DNA of 33,984 bases from Corynebacterium sp. (GCF_030538285.1 NZ_JAUNUG010000033.1:1-33984); one strand, 5' to 3'. Counted from the first letter of the stretch, positions 24,445 through 33,226 are shown. A program made the numbers and translations. The notes: generated by a model from the sequence alone, not told the origin.

Positions 24445-24471
24445 CTGTGGATAACTACCAGTTATCCACAG
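24445..24471. repeat. Perfect 12-base inverted repeat made of two facing DnaA boxes
   Basis: CTGTGGATAACT-N3-AGTTATCCACAG is fully palindromic. Each arm contains the consensus DnaA box TTATCCACA, one on each strand. It lies between thrB and the HNH gene, which point the same way. In RNA it would form a 12-pair stem with a three-base loop, but no run of U follows in either direction, so it does not look like an intrinsic terminator. It could be a DnaA-controlled promoter element, a DnaA-binding locus, or part of the HNH element. Confidence 0.8.
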
Positions 24472-24520
24472 AAACATACCGAACATCTGCTCGGAGCATT
24501 GACAGCGCCCTCGCCGGCGA

Positions 24521-25447
24521 CTAAGCGCGGGAAACCTCGACGTTGACGGGGCCCGCGACATCGAGTTCGATGACACGCAAGCCACCGGCGCGGGCTTCGT
24601 CGAGGATCTTCGGGTCGACCGGGTCGACGGACAGCACCATGCAGGTCGGGCCGGCGCCGGAGAGGTAGGCGGCGTAACCACGGTTGCGCAGGCGGTTGAC
24701 CCACTCGGCGGTCACGGGCAGGACATCAGCGCGGTACGGCTGGTGCAGGCGGTCGCGGGTACCCTCCCACAACAACTCGGGGTGATTCTGCAGTGCCACG
24801 GTCATAACAGCGGTGCGCGAAACGTTGAAACGCGCGTCCGTGTGGGTGACGTGGCTCGGCAAGACGCGGCGCACGGCCTGGGTGGAGGCCTGGAATTCCG
24901 GAACCAGGGCGGTCGCGCGGATGCGCGGATCCACCGGCACGGCGACGGCCCTGTAGCCCGGCTGGGAGCCGTCGACGGGGGTGGTCGTCCAGGAGACGAC
25001 CGCTGAGCCGAGCACCGAGGCGGCCGCGTTATCCGGGTGGCCCTCGAAGGCGGAGGACAGTTGAACGACCTGCGCCTCGTCGAGGGGGAAACCGGCCAGC
25101 GCATTCGCCGCGACGACACCGGCGACCGCCGCCGCGGCAGAGGATCCCAGGCCGCGGGACTGCGGGATGTTGTTGGTGCACACCACGCGCAGCCCGGGGG
25201 CCTCGGCCTGCGCGGCGTTCAGCCCGGAGCGGATGGCCTTGACCACGAGGTGGGAGGAGTCGCGGGGCAGATCTTCTGCTCCCTCGCCGAAGACTTCGAC
25301 CTCCAGTCCGGAGTCGGTGACTTCCACCTCGACGGTGTCGTAGATGCCGACGGCCAAGCCGAGGGTGTCGAAGCCCGGCCCCAGGTTCGCCGAGGAGCCG
25401 GGGACGGTGACGGTCGCTTTAGTGCCGACCTCAAGCTGGATGCTCAA
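24521..25447 (-). CDS. thrB: Homoserine kinase
   Basis: ThrB phosphorylates homoserine in threonine synthesis. This 308-residue GHMP-family kinase has [16 protein letters not shown] at the N-terminus, the ATP-binding [12 protein letters not shown] at about 95-106, and the late [13 protein letters not shown]. Length and sequence are close to C. glutamicum ThrB (309 residues). The start appears to be TTG at 25447 (MSIQLEVG), 13 bases after the hom stop and preceded by GGAAGG; no ATG or GTG fits better. It is the second gene of hom-thrB. No obvious terminator follows; the DnaA-box palindrome lies about 50 bases downstream. Confidence 0.95.
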   Translation of the reverse strand: MSIQLEVGTKATVTVPGSSANLGPGFDTLGLAVGIYDTVEVEVTDSGLEVEVFGEGAEDLPRDSSHLVVKAIRSGLNAAQAEAPGLRVVCTNNIPQSRGLGSSAAAAVAGVVAANALAGFPLDEAQVVQLSSAFEGHPDNAAASVLGSAVVSWTTTPVDGSQPGYRAVAVPVDPRIRATALVPEFQASTQAVRRVLPSHVTHTDARFNVSRTAVMTVALQNHPELLWEGTRDRLHQPYRADVLPVTAEWVNRLRNRGYAAYLSGAGPTCMVLSVDPVDPKILDEARAGGLRVIELDVAGPVNVEVSRA

Positions 25448-25460
25448 TCGACAGACCTTC

Positions 25461-26792
25461 CTAGATCAGACGCAGCACGGAGTCGACGGCCTTGACGGCC
25501 GGGGCCTGCTTGAGGTCATCGACGGTGGCGGCCAGGTCGGATTCGCGGGCGGAGTGGGTGACCACGATGAGGCGGGCGTGGTCGCCGGACTCCTCCTGGC
25601 GGACAGTCTTGAGGGAGATGTCGCGGGAGGCGAAGATAGCGGAGAGCTCGGCGAGAACGCCGGTGCGGTCCTCGACCTCCATGTCGATGTGGTAGCGGGT
25701 GCGCACATCTCCCAGGTCCGCGACGGGCAGGTTGGCGTAGGTGTTCTCACCGGGGGCACGGCCACCGTGGACCTTGTTGCGGGCCGCGCCGACGAGGTCA
25801 CCGAGGACGGCGGAGGCGGTCGGGGCACCGCCGGCGCCGTTGCCGTAGAACATGAGGCGGCCAGCGGCTTCGGCCTCGACGAAGATGGCGTTGTAGGACT
25901 CGTTGACGGAGGCCAGCGGGTGGTCGACCGGCACGAGGGTCGGGTGGACGCGGGAGGCGACGGCCTCGTTGCCGTCGTGGTCGGTGATGCGCTCGCAGAT
26001 GGCCAGTAGTTTGATCACGTAGCCGGCGTCGCGGGCGGCGGCGATGTCCTCGGCGGTGACCTGGGAGATGCCCTCGCAGGAGACGTCGTCGAACTTGACG
26101 CGGGTGTGGAAGCCCAGGGAGGCGAGGATGGCGGCCTTGGAGGCGGCATCATGGCCCTCGACGTCGGCGGTGGGATCGGCTTCGGCGTAGCCCAGGCGGG
26201 TGGCCTCGGCGAGGGCGTCGTCGTAGGTGGCGCCGGTGGATTCCATGGCGTCGAGGATGAAGTTGGTGGTGCCGTTGACGATGCCGGAGATGCGCAGGAT
26301 GTTGTCTCCGGCCAGGGAGCGGCGCAGCATACCTACGACGGGGATGGCGGCGGCGACGGCGGCCTCGAAGTAGAGGTCGACGTTGGCGGCGTCGGCGGCT
26401 TCGGCCAGCTCATCGGCGTGGGCGGCGACGAGCGCCTTGTTTGCGGTGACCACGGACTTTCCGGCGCGCAGGGCGGCGAGGACGAGTTCGCGGGGGTAGT
26501 CGATGCCGCCGATGACCTCGACGACGATGTCGACGTCCGCGCGGTTGATCAGCGACATGGCGTCGTCGGTGAGCAGCTGCTTATCGACGCCCGCGCGCGG
26601 CTTCGACAGGTCAGACACAGCGACACCCTTCAGTTCCAGCGGGCCACCGATGCGGTGGGCCAGCGCGTCGGAGTATTCGCCCATGAGGCGCAGCACCTCC
26701 GAACCGACGGTGCCGTGGCCGAGAATGGCGATACCGACCGGCTCACCGGCTCCCTTGCCGGGGTTGTAGCTGGGCTGGGTGTTCTCGCTCAT
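25461..26792 (-). CDS. hom: Homoserine dehydrogenase
   Basis: This NAD(P)-dependent enzyme reduces aspartate semialdehyde to homoserine, the branch point towards threonine, methionine and isoleucine. The 443 residues comprise a Rossmann part ([14 protein letters not shown]), the catalytic domain ([28 protein letters not shown]) and a C-terminal ACT domain ([17 protein letters not shown]) that gives threonine feedback inhibition in corynebacteria. Length fits C. glutamicum Hom (445). ATG at 26792 follows AGGAG. TAGGCT on this strand (complement of 26831-26836) is a plausible -10. A longer open frame upstream has no support. It is co-transcribed with thrB. Confidence 0.95.
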   Translation of the reverse strand: MSENTQPSYNPGKGAGEPVGIAILGHGTVGSEVLRLMGEYSDALAHRIGGPLELKGVAVSDLSKPRAGVDKQLLTDDAMSLINRADVDIVVEVIGGIDYPRELVLAALRAGKSVVTANKALVAAHADELAEAADAANVDLYFEAAVAAAIPVVGMLRRSLAGDNILRISGIVNGTTNFILDAMESTGATYDDALAEATRLGYAEADPTADVEGHDAASKAAILASLGFHTRVKFDDVSCEGISQVTAEDIAAARDAGYVIKLLAICERITDHDGNEAVASRVHPTLVPVDHPLASVNESYNAIFVEAEAAGRLMFYGNGAGGAPTASAVLGDLVGAARNKVHGGRAPGENTYANLPVADLGDVRTRYHIDMEVEDRTGVLAELSAIFASRDISLKTVRQEESGDHARLIVVTHSARESDLAATVDDLKQAPAVKAVDSVLRLI

Positions 26793-26868
26793 GGTGCTCC
26801 TGGGTGTTGTGGTGACGCTAAACGTGCACCAGCCTACCGGGGGCGGGCCATTTCCACAGTCAACGGGG

Positions 26869-26874
26869 TAGGAT
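26869..26874 (+). promoter_or_regulatory. -10 hexamer TAGGAT, probable leaderless promoter of secreted protein gene
   Basis: TAGGAT is followed by six bases and ATG at 26881. The arrangement supports the ATG over the GTG at 26875, which would lie upstream of the expected transcription start. The region is shared with the divergent hom promoter. Confidence 0.4.
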
Positions 26875-26880
26875 GTGGCC

Positions 26881-27573
26881 ATGTTCAGACGCGCTTTCGC
26901 AGGCGCGCTGCTTGCCGCCGCGCTCCTGCCGGTCACCGCCACTGCCTCTGCCACCGAGGTCACGGTCCTCGGCCCTTCGTGCACATTTGTGTCCACGGAG
27001 GCGGAGCTGGAGGATTCTCTGGCGTTGTACGGGGTGTTCGCGGCGAATTGGTCGGCGGAGATTCTGCGGGATGTTCCGGGTGCGGCGGAGGATATGGCAC
27101 TGGCGCGGGCGTGGTTCGCCGATAAGACGGCCGCCGAGGAGCCGCCGGCGGAAATCTCCGCGGCGCTGGAGCGTATTGACGTCGCCGGGCACCGCGTCGG
27201 CTACCAGGGCCAGGAGGCCAGTGCGCCGCTGCGGGTGCTGGTGGATCGCAATGAGCGTCGGCAGTCTGCCCAGCGTTGGCGGGTTATGCCGCGGGTGGAG
27301 GCGCGGGAGCGGCTTACCGCCCACCAGGACACCCCCCTGCATGGTTATCGCGCGGGGTTGTCCGTGGCGGCGGCCGAGTCCTGGGAGCGGGCGTGGGCGC
27401 GCACGCCGGGCGCGGAGGCCGCGGCCCGGGCCGGTCGGGCCGAGTTCTCCCAATGCACCGCCGGGGTGTCAGGCAAGGCCGCGCCGCCGCCACTGCCCGG
27501 GGCGCACATCGGCGCGCTCTATCCCTCCTTGGTGATGGCGCTGCTGGAGGATGTCGGGCAGCTCAAGCCTTAA
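26881..27573 (+). CDS. Secreted protein of unknown function
   Basis: A 230-residue protein that I do not recognise. It opens with a clear signal peptide (MFRRAFAGALLAAALLPVTATASA), with cleavage likely near residue 24. The mature part is mostly helical in character, rich in Ala, Glu and Arg, and has two cysteines (PSCTF near the mature N-terminus and SQCTAG near the C-terminus) that could form a disulfide outside the cell. The segment AGLSVAAAESWERAWAR suggests a long helix. There is no membrane segment after the signal. The start is chosen from the -10 at 26869. It is divergent from hom and tail-to-tail with lysA, with 17 bases between stops. Nothing in the context suggests a function; a Corynebacterium-restricted protein is likely. 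Confidence 0.75.
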   Translation: MFRRAFAGALLAAALLPVTATASATEVTVLGPSCTFVSTEAELEDSLALYGVFAANWSAEILRDVPGAAEDMALARAWFADKTAAEEPPAEISAALERIDVAGHRVGYQGQEASAPLRVLVDRNERRQSAQRWRVMPRVEARERLTAHQDTPLHGYRAGLSVAAAESWERAWARTPGAEAAARAGRAEFSQCTAGVSGKAAPPPLPGAHIGALYPSLVMALLEDVGQLKP

Positions 27574-27590
27574 ATGCTGGGGCGTGTGCC

Positions 27591-28922
27591 TTAACCCTCC
27601 AGCGCGAGGATATCCTCGACGGTTTCGCGGCGCAGCATGAGCTTGGTTTTCCCGGCGCGTACGGCGACCACGGGCGGGCGGCCGAAGGCGTTGTAGCGCG
27701 AGGACATGGCGTAGGCGTAGGCGCCGGTCGCCGCGACGGCCACGAGGTCCCCCACCGCAATGTCGTCCGGGTACGACGCATCGCGGACGAGGATGTCGCC
27801 GGACTCGCAGTGCGAGCCGACGAGGCGCGAGGCCACCGCTGAACCTTCGGTGAAACGGTTGACGAGGCGGGCGTCGTAAAGCGAGCCGTAGAGCGCGGGG
27901 CGGATGTTGTCGGACATGCCGCCGTCGACGGAAATGTAGCGGCGCTTGGCGTCCTCGGAGATGGTGACGTCCTTGACGGTGCCCACCTCGTAGACGGTGA
28001 CGGTGCCGGGGCCGGCGATGGCGCGGCCGGGTTCGACGAGGACGACGGGGGGTTCGATGCCCAGCTCGGCGGCGGTTTTGGCTACGGCCGTGAGGAGGTC
28101 GTGCGCTACCTCGTCGACGTTGAGGGGCTGCTCGTCCTCGGTGTAGGCGATGCCGTAGCCGCCGCCGAGGTCGAGCTCCGGCAGCTGGACGCCGAGCTCG
28201 CGGTGGATCTGCGAGTACAGGCCCAGGACGCGGTCGGCGGCCATGGTGAAGCCCTCGGCGTCGAAGACCTGGGAACCGACGTGGCAGTGCAGCCCCACCA
28301 GCTCGAGGTTTTCGGCGCGCACGGCCGCTTCGGCGGCGCGGTAGGCGGAACCAGAAGCGAGGGAGAAGCCGAACTTCTGGTCCTCGTGGGAGGTGGCGAT
28401 TGCCTCGTGGGTGTGGGCCTCGATACCGGGCTTGACGCGGATCATCACCTTCTGGATGCGGTCCTGGCCGGCGGCGATGGCGTCGAGAAGCTCGAGTTCG
28501 GACTCGGAGTCCAGCACGACGTGGCCGACTCCCTCCGCCACGCACGCCCGCAGGAAGCTGGCGCCCTTGTTGTTGCCGTGCGCGGTCATGCGTTCGGCGG
28601 GGAAAGAAGCGGCCAGCGCGATTTTCAGCTCATTGAGGGAGGCGACGTCCAGCGAGAGGCCCTCCTCATCAACCCAACGCGCGATGGTGCGGGTGAGGAA
28701 TGCCTTGGAGGCATAGTGGACGTTCTCGGCACCACCGAAAGCGCGCGCCATGTCCTGGCAGCGGGAGCGGAAGTCATCCTCGTCGACGACGAAGACGGGG
28801 GTGCCGTACTCCTCGGCGATCTCCGGCAACGGCACACCGGCGATGGTGACCACGCCGTCTTCCTGGCGCGCGGCGTTGCGCGGCCAGACGTGGGCGGGCA
28901 GCTCGTTGAAATCAGAGCTCAT
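27591..28922 (-). CDS. lysA: Diaminopimelate decarboxylase
   Basis: LysA removes CO2 from meso-diaminopimelate to give lysine, using pyridoxal phosphate. The 443-residue protein has the PLP lysine Lys73 in VHYASKAF, the phosphate-binding [11 protein letters not shown] and VLVEPGRAI, and the substrate-binding Cys in GSHCESGD. Length matches the C. glutamicum enzyme (445). The start is ATG at 28922 ([14 protein letters not shown]), four bases after the argS TAA. The frame is open for another 64 codons over the end of argS, but that has no LysA character. argS-lysA is an operon in C. glutamicum as well. Confidence 0.96.
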   Translation of the reverse strand: MSSDFNELPAHVWPRNAARQEDGVVTIAGVPLPEIAEEYGTPVFVVDEDDFRSRCQDMARAFGGAENVHYASKAFLTRTIARWVDEEGLSLDVASLNELKIALAASFPAERMTAHGNNKGASFLRACVAEGVGHVVLDSESELELLDAIAAGQDRIQKVMIRVKPGIEAHTHEAIATSHEDQKFGFSLASGSAYRAAEAAVRAENLELVGLHCHVGSQVFDAEGFTMAADRVLGLYSQIHRELGVQLPELDLGGGYGIAYTEDEQPLNVDEVAHDLLTAVAKTAAELGIEPPVVLVEPGRAIAGPGTVTVYEVGTVKDVTISEDAKRRYISVDGGMSDNIRPALYGSLYDARLVNRFTEGSAVASRLVGSHCESGDILVRDASYPDDIAVGDLVAVAATGAYAYAMSSRYNAFGRPPVVAVRAGKTKLMLRRETVEDILALEG

Positions 28923-28926
28923 GCGC

Positions 28927-30573
28927 TTACATCCTCTCCGGGGCGGTGACACCGACCAGGCCAAGCGCGTTGGCCAGGGTCTGGCGGGTGGCGGCGGCCA
29001 GCGCCAGGCGGGCAGTGTGGATCTCTGCGGCGTCCTCGCTGGCCTTCGGCAGGATCTGGCAGTTGTCGTAGAAGCGGTGGAAGACGCCAGCCAATTCCTC
29101 AGCGTATCGGGCAATGCGGTGGGGCTCGCGGAGTTCCGCTGCGGCCTTGACCACAGTGGGGAACTCGCCGAGGGTGCGGATGAGGTCGCCTTCCCGCTCG
29201 TGGGTGAGCAGCGACAGATCAGGGTTGTCGACGGTGACGCCCAGCTCGGCGGCCTTGCGCGCGATGGAGCACAGGCGGGCGTGACCGTACTGCACGTAGT
29301 AGACGGGGTTGTCCGAGGACTGGGAGGCCCACAGCGCCAGGTCGATGTCCAGGGAGGAGTCGACAGATGAGCGGATGAGGGAATAGCGGGCGGCGTCGAT
29401 GCCGATGGCCTCGACGAGGTCGTCGAGGGTGATCACGGTGCCGGCGCGCTTGGACATGCGCACGGCCTCGCCGTCGCGGACGAGATTGACCATCTGGCCG
29501 ATCATGACCTCGACCTGGTCAGCGTTGTAGCCGAGGGCGGCCGCGGCGGCCTTGAGGCGGGCGACATAGCCGTGGTGGTCGGCGCCGAGCATGTAGATGC
29601 ACAGGTTGTGGCCACGGTCGATCTTGTCGGCGACGTAGGCGATGTCGCCGGCGATGTAGGCGGCCTCGCCGTCGGACTTGATGACGACGCGGTCCTTGTC
29701 ATCGCCGAAGTCGGTGGAGCGCAGCCACCAGGCGCCCTCGGATTCGTAGAGGTTGCCGTTGTCCTTCAGCGTCTGCACGGCCCGGTCAACAGCGCCGGAC
29801 TCGAAGAGCGAGTTCTCGTGGAAGTAGACGTCGAAGTCGGTGCCGAACTCGTGCAACGAGGACTTGATGTGGTTGAACATCATCTCCACGCCGGCGGCGC
29901 GGAAGGTCTCCTGGACGTCCGCCGCCTCCAGCGCCCCGGGATGCTTATCGACGATCCGCTGCGCAATCTCCCCGATATAGTCACCGCCGTAGCCGTCCTC
30001 CGGGGTCGGCTCACCCTTCGCCGCAGCCACCAGGGAGCGGGCGAAACGGTCGATCTGGCCACCGTGGTCGTTGAAATAGTACTCGCGGGTGACCTGCGCG
30101 CCCGCAGCGTTAAGCACGCGGCCCAGGGAATCGCCGACGGCCGCCCAGCGGGTACCACCCAGGTGGATGGGGCCGGTCGGGTTCGCGGAGACGAACTCCA
30201 GGTTGATCTTGGTGCCCTCGTAGATGTCCAGATGACCGTACTCGGCGCCCGCGGCGAGGATCTTCGCCACGATCTCGCCCTGCGCAGCCGCCGCCAGGCG
30301 GATATTAAGGAAACCCGGGCCCGCGATCTCGGCCTCGTCGATGGCGGGGTCAGCGGAGAGGGTGTCGGCAAGTAACGTGGCCAGCTCGCGCGGATTCATG
30401 CCGACCTTCTTGGCCACCTGCAGGGCCAGGTTGGTGGCGTAATCACCGTGCTCCGGATTACGGGGACGCTCGACGACGACCGGGTCCGGCAGCACAGAGG
30501 TGTCGAGGCCACGGGAGGCCAGCACGCCAGCGGCGGTCTCCCGGATGAGGGACGCAAGATCAGCAGGTGTCAT
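28927..30573 (-). CDS. argS: Arginyl-tRNA synthetase
   Basis: This class I synthetase charges tRNA-Arg. The 548-residue protein has the N-terminal additional domain, the HIGH-type motif PTGPIHLGG (HLGG at 137-140), the YYFNDHGGQ segment, the KMSKS-type motif RMSKRAGT and an anticodon-binding C-terminus ([13 protein letters not shown]). Length is normal. ATG at 30573 lies eight bases after a TAGACT -10 on this strand (complement of 30582-30587), so the message is probably leaderless. It is the first gene of argS-lysA. Confidence 0.96.
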   Translation of the reverse strand: MTPADLASLIRETAAGVLASRGLDTSVLPDPVVVERPRNPEHGDYATNLALQVAKKVGMNPRELATLLADTLSADPAIDEAEIAGPGFLNIRLAAAAQGEIVAKILAAGAEYGHLDIYEGTKINLEFVSANPTGPIHLGGTRWAAVGDSLGRVLNAAGAQVTREYYFNDHGGQIDRFARSLVAAAKGEPTPEDGYGGDYIGEIAQRIVDKHPGALEAADVQETFRAAGVEMMFNHIKSSLHEFGTDFDVYFHENSLFESGAVDRAVQTLKDNGNLYESEGAWWLRSTDFGDDKDRVVIKSDGEAAYIAGDIAYVADKIDRGHNLCIYMLGADHHGYVARLKAAAAALGYNADQVEVMIGQMVNLVRDGEAVRMSKRAGTVITLDDLVEAIGIDAARYSLIRSSVDSSLDIDLALWASQSSDNPVYYVQYGHARLCSIARKAAELGVTVDNPDLSLLTHEREGDLIRTLGEFPTVVKAAAELREPHRIARYAEELAGVFHRFYDNCQILPKASEDAAEIHTARLALAAATRQTLANALGLVGVTAPERM

Positions 30574-30581
30574 GGGCGGAT

Positions 30582-30587
30582 AGTCTA
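30582..30587 (-). promoter_or_regulatory. -10 hexamer TAGACT, probable leaderless promoter of argS-lysA
   Basis: Read on the minus strand, TAGACT fits TAnAnT and is followed by eight bases and the argS ATG. The same strand shows short direct repeats of ACTAG just upstream. The 69-base gap also holds the promoter of the divergent hydrolase gene. Confidence 0.5.
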
Positions 30588-30629
30588 GTCCACCTAGTTA
30601 TATGTCTCCCACTGAGCCTGGTGGCGGGT

Positions 30630-30635
30630 TAAGAT
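30630..30635 (+). promoter_or_regulatory. -10-like hexamer TAAGAT before hydrolase gene
   Basis: TAAGAT ends seven bases before ATG at 30643. It includes the first bases of the upstream ATG at 30634, so if it is the -10, translation must start at 30643. It is weaker than the other -10 elements because position four is G. Confidence 0.35.
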
Positions 30636-30642
30636 GCCATCT

Positions 30643-32196
30643 ATGCGTCTATCCCCCCGTACTTTCGCCGCCGCCGCGACGCTCGCCCTGCTGCCGCTTT
30701 CCGTGCCGCTTGCCCACGCCGCCCCCGCCATCACCTGGGAGGACTGCCCCGCGCAGGTCACCGACCCCAGCGCGCAGTGCGGGCGTATCGACGTCCCCAT
30801 GTACCACTCCGACCCCTCTGGCGAGAAGATCTCCGTCGGCTTCGTCCGCGTGCCCGCCGCCTCCGGCACCGCGCGTGGCACGATCTTCGGCAACCCGGGC
30901 GGCCCGGGCGGCGACGCTTACTCCTACTTCGGCAACACCGAGATGTTTGGCTGGTCTGCCGGTCTCACCGATGAGTGGGAGCGCGTCGCCGTCCAGCCGC
31001 GCGGCCTGCCCGGCTCCACCCCCGTCGACTGCTTCGAGGCAGTCAACCAGGGCGGCATGATGGACATGCTCACCAACCAGGGTGGTTTCATCCGCCAGGC
31101 CTGCGAGAACGCCCACCCCGGCTACACCGCGTCCCTCACCACCGACAACACCGCCAACGACTGGGAATGGGTCCGCCAGGCCCTTGGCCGCGAGCAGATC
31201 TCCATCCTCGGCCTGTCCTACGGCACCTACCTCGGCTCCGTCTACGCCACCCGCTACCCGCAGCACACCGACCGCGTCGTCCTCGACTCCGCCATGGACC
31301 CCAAGCTCGCCTGGAACGGCATCATGGGCACCCAGCAGGCCGGCTACGAAAACACCATCCACGAGTTCATGTCCTGGGTCGCCGCCCGCAACGACATCTA
31401 CGGCCTCGGCGACACCCCGCTCGCCGTGTACCAGGCCTGGTCCGCCCGCGTCGTCGCCGAGACCGGCACCAACCCGACGCTCGTCCCGCCGCCCGCCCAG
31501 GTCGGCGACCTGCCCCCGGGCCTCGGCTCCTCCGGCGAGGGTGGCGCACAGGCCATGACCGCCGTCAACCCCTTCGTCGTCTCCTCCCAGGGATTGAGCT
31601 CCCAGGCTGTCAGCGGTGGCGGCAACCAGGCCAACTCCCCCACCCTCCAGATCACCCGCGCCATGGTGCCCTTCACCGGCGAATGGGACACCCTCGCCCG
31701 CATGATCAACGGCTCCGAGCCCCTGCCCGATCCGGCCGCCGTTGAGGTTCCTGAAAGCGCCCTTATCGAAGCCGCCAACGCCCAGCTCATGCAGCGCCTG
31801 ATCATGTGCAACGAGAACTCCTACCCCGCCAACCCGGCCGACTACCCCAAGTACGCGTGGTCCAACTTCGTCACCGGTGACATCTTCACCGCCCCGAACG
31901 CCATGTTCACCTCCGGCGCCGCGTGCGCTGGTGCCGCACCAGTTGCCGGGCTGCCGGGCGTGTCCGGGGATGCGCTCGACGTGCGCCCGCTGCTCATCCA
32001 GGCGACCCACGACCCGCAGACCCCCTACGGCACGCACCACACGCTTGCCGACGCCATGGGTGCCCACGTCATCACCGTCAACGGTGCTGGCCACGGCCAC
32101 GTCGGCCTGGGCAACACCGCGGTTGACGACGCCGTCGTCGAGTACCTGCGCACCGGTACCACCGCAGTGACCGAGGTGCCGGGACTTAACCGCTAG
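30643..32196 (+). CDS. Secreted alpha/beta hydrolase, tripeptidyl-aminopeptidase type
   Basis: A 517-residue exported hydrolase of the family that holds actinobacterial tripeptidyl and prolyl aminopeptidases. The signal peptide is MRLSPRTFAAAATLALLPLSVPLAHA. The oxyanion region is GNPGGPGGD. The nucleophile is Ser192 in GLSYGTYLG, the acid is probably Asp457 (QATHDPQTPY) and the base His484 (GAGHGHVG), so the triad is complete. Cysteine pairs in the mature part fit an extracellular enzyme. The C-terminal family domain with the acid and His is present, so the gene is full length. I prefer ATG at 30643; ATG at 30634 adds three residues. It stands alone, divergent from argS. Substrate cannot be predicted; peptide or ester are both possible. 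Confidence 0.85.
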   Translation: MRLSPRTFAAAATLALLPLSVPLAHAAPAITWEDCPAQVTDPSAQCGRIDVPMYHSDPSGEKISVGFVRVPAASGTARGTIFGNPGGPGGDAYSYFGNTEMFGWSAGLTDEWERVAVQPRGLPGSTPVDCFEAVNQGGMMDMLTNQGGFIRQACENAHPGYTASLTTDNTANDWEWVRQALGREQISILGLSYGTYLGSVYATRYPQHTDRVVLDSAMDPKLAWNGIMGTQQAGYENTIHEFMSWVAARNDIYGLGDTPLAVYQAWSARVVAETGTNPTLVPPPAQVGDLPPGLGSSGEGGAQAMTAVNPFVVSSQGLSSQAVSGGGNQANSPTLQITRAMVPFTGEWDTLARMINGSEPLPDPAAVEVPESALIEAANAQLMQRLIMCNENSYPANPADYPKYAWSNFVTGDIFTAPNAMFTSGAACAGAAPVAGLPGVSGDALDVRPLLIQATHDPQTPYGTHHTLADAMGAHVITVNGAGHGHVGLGNTAVDDAVVEYLRTGTTAVTEVPGLNR

Positions 32197-32201
32197 GTGG
32201 A

Positions 32202-32231
32202 TTGGGTCGCCCCCGGCAGGGGTGCTAGACT
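32202..32231 (+). promoter_or_regulatory. tRNA-Arg promoter
   Basis: TTGGGT (32202-32207), an 18-base spacer and TAGACT (32226-32231) form a vegetative promoter. Transcription would start near 32238, about 30 bases before the mature tRNA 5' end. Confidence 0.55.
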
Positions 32232-32267
32232 TTCACCGTTGTCATCCCCAGGCGGGATGGCAGCGAT

Positions 32268-32340
32268 GTCTCCGTAGCTCAGTGGATAGAGCATTGGTTT
32301 CCGGTACCAAAGGTCGCAGGTTCGAATCCTGTCGGGGACA
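32268..32340 (+). tRNA. tRNA-Arg (anticodon CCG)
   Basis: A complete 73-base cloverleaf. The acceptor stem GTCTCCG pairs with CGGGGAC, with one G-U pair. The D-arm is GCTC..GAGC, the anticodon stem TTGGT/ACCAA encloses loop TTCCGGT with anticodon CCG (reads CGG), and the T-arm is CAGG-TTCGAAT-CCTG. The discriminator base is A at 32340, and no CCA is encoded. A promoter precedes it and a terminator follows. Its antisense strand yields a well-known false protein (see rejected items). Confidence 0.96.
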
Positions 32341-32352
32341 CGAATGACCTGA

Positions 32353-32391
32353 GGCCCCGATCGAGAGCACCCGCTCCCGGTCGGGGCCTTT
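32353..32391 (+). terminator. Intrinsic terminator after tRNA-Arg
   Basis: GGCCCCGA pairs perfectly with TCGGGGCC across a loop of about 20 bases that can itself pair partly, and TTT follows. It starts 12 bases after the tRNA 3' end. The rest of the gap to 32579 shows no gene. Confidence 0.75.
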
Positions 32392-32579
32392 CCCGCGCTC
32401 GTCGTGCGCGACGCGGGAATTCGGGTGGCACGAACGCCCTAGAATCCCCGATTTCGGTCCGTTCCTGCCATGCGAAGGAACGCGGTGGTTCATTGCACAC
32501 CAGTTCGCCGGAAAAAATACCCGTCGGAGCCACTAACTGGCGTACAAAGCGCCACCTGCACGACACCGCCACCCACCAC

Positions 32580-32585
32580 TAGAGT
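32580..32585 (+). promoter_or_regulatory. -10 hexamer TAGAGT, probable leaderless promoter of DUF937 gene
   Basis: TAGAGT is followed by six bases and ATG at 32592, the same spacing and hexamer as before the acyl-CoA ligase gene. No ribosome binding site is present. Confidence 0.5.
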
Positions 32586-32591
32586 GGCGCC

Positions 32592-33170
32592 ATGACGAAC
32601 AACATCAATCAGCTCCTGTCCAGCCTGCCCATTGACCGCATCGCGAAGCAGCTAGGGGAAGACCCGACCCAGGTGCGCCAGGCCGCCGAGAACGTCCTCC
32701 CGGCACTGCTCATGGGCATGGGTGCCAACGCGAAGGATCCGGCCGGCCGGGATTCCCTCGCCAGCGCCGTCGATCAGCATGACCCGTCGCTTGTGGAGGG
32801 CGAGGTGGATGTTGACGCCATCGACACGAACGAGGGCCAGAAGATCGCCCACCACGTGTTCGGCGCCCAGGAGGATCAGGTGGTCAGCCAGCTCGGTGGT
32901 CTGGGCGGCGGCAGCTCGCTGGTGCGCAAGCTCCTGCCGATCCTGGCACCGATCGTGATGTCCTGGCTCGCCGGTCAGCTGCAGCAGCGGACGGGCGGGA
33001 CGAAGCCGCAGACGCAGCAGACGCCGACGCCGTCGTCGAAGGGCGGGCTGCTGGAGCAGATCCTCGGCCAGGTCCTCGGTGGAGGCGGCGGTGCCCAGGA
33101 GCAGTCGCCGGGCACGGGTGGCATCTTCGGTGAGCTGCTCGGGGGCCTGCTGGGCGGCGGGCGCCGCTAG
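32592..33170 (+). CDS. DUF937 family protein
   Basis: A 192-residue protein. The N-terminal ~110 residues fit DUF937 (IDRIAKQLGEDPTQVRQAAENVLPALLMGM..DP..SL, then HHVFG). The C-terminal part has a short hydrophobic helix (LLPILAPIVMSWLAG), a Gln/Thr/Pro-rich linker and glycine-rich amphipathic segments (LLEQILGQVLGGGGG, GELLGGLLGGGRR). DUF937 proteins are widespread and have no settled function. No signal peptide is seen, so it is probably cytoplasmic or membrane-associated. It has its own leaderless promoter and is closed by a very strong hairpin. Confidence 0.85.
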   Translation: MTNNINQLLSSLPIDRIAKQLGEDPTQVRQAAENVLPALLMGMGANAKDPAGRDSLASAVDQHDPSLVEGEVDVDAIDTNEGQKIAHHVFGAQEDQVVSQLGGLGGGSSLVRKLLPILAPIVMSWLAGQLQQRTGGTKPQTQQTPTPSSKGGLLEQILGQVLGGGGGAQEQSPGTGGIFGELLGGLLGGGRR

Positions 33171-33178
33171 CAGAAAAC

Positions 33179-33226
33179 ACGACAACCGGGCCCGGGGATC
33201 ACGTCCCCGGGCCCGGCTCGTCGTTT
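33179..33226. terminator. Bidirectional terminator between convergent genes
   Basis: CCGGGCCCGGGGA pairs perfectly with TCCCCGGGCCCGG around a five-base loop. An outer ACGAC/GTCGT stem follows, then TTT on the plus strand and an A-rich flank that becomes T-rich on the minus strand. It serves the DUF937 gene and the convergent small gene, whose stop lies in its right edge. Confidence 0.85.

Larger units (their letters stand above)
3157..29953. repeat. Dispersed 10-mer CTTATCGACG, 12 exact copies
   Basis: Exact copies counted by eye. Plus strand: 3157-3166, 5815-5824, 10147-10156, 18011-18020, 20382-20391, 22874-22883, 26580-26589 and 29944-29953. Minus strand: 4197-4206, 7797-7806, 18649-18658 and 24422-24431. 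Most extend to GCTTATCGACGCC. Near copies occur at 1815, 5602, 7069, 18680, 30784 and 31762. Most copies are inside genes and encode L-I-D-A or V-D-K, but in several reading frames; the copy at 24422 is upstream of the HNH start. Function unknown. Confidence 0.7.

Noticed and set aside
24445-24471. Palindrome as an intrinsic terminator of thrB
   Set aside because: Stem is good but no U-run follows on either strand; the two exact DnaA boxes are a better description.
26106-27125. 339-residue plus-strand frame opposite hom
   Set aside because: Gly/Val/Asp-rich shadow of hom running past its start; no ribosome binding site.
3157-29953. The 10-mer copies as a CRISPR array or insertion sequence ends
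   Set aside because: Copies are kilobases apart, single, inside conserved genes, and lack spacers, target duplications or transposase genes.
30649-32100. 483-residue frame opposite the hydrolase gene
   Set aside because: Long only because high GC removes stops; Gly/Val/Ala-rich, no family, and the plus-strand hydrolase has its full catalytic triad.
32242-32493. 83-residue minus-strand frame containing RQDSNLRPLVPETNALSTEL
   Set aside because: It is the antisense of tRNA-Arg, a well-known false protein found opposite tRNA genes in many genomes.
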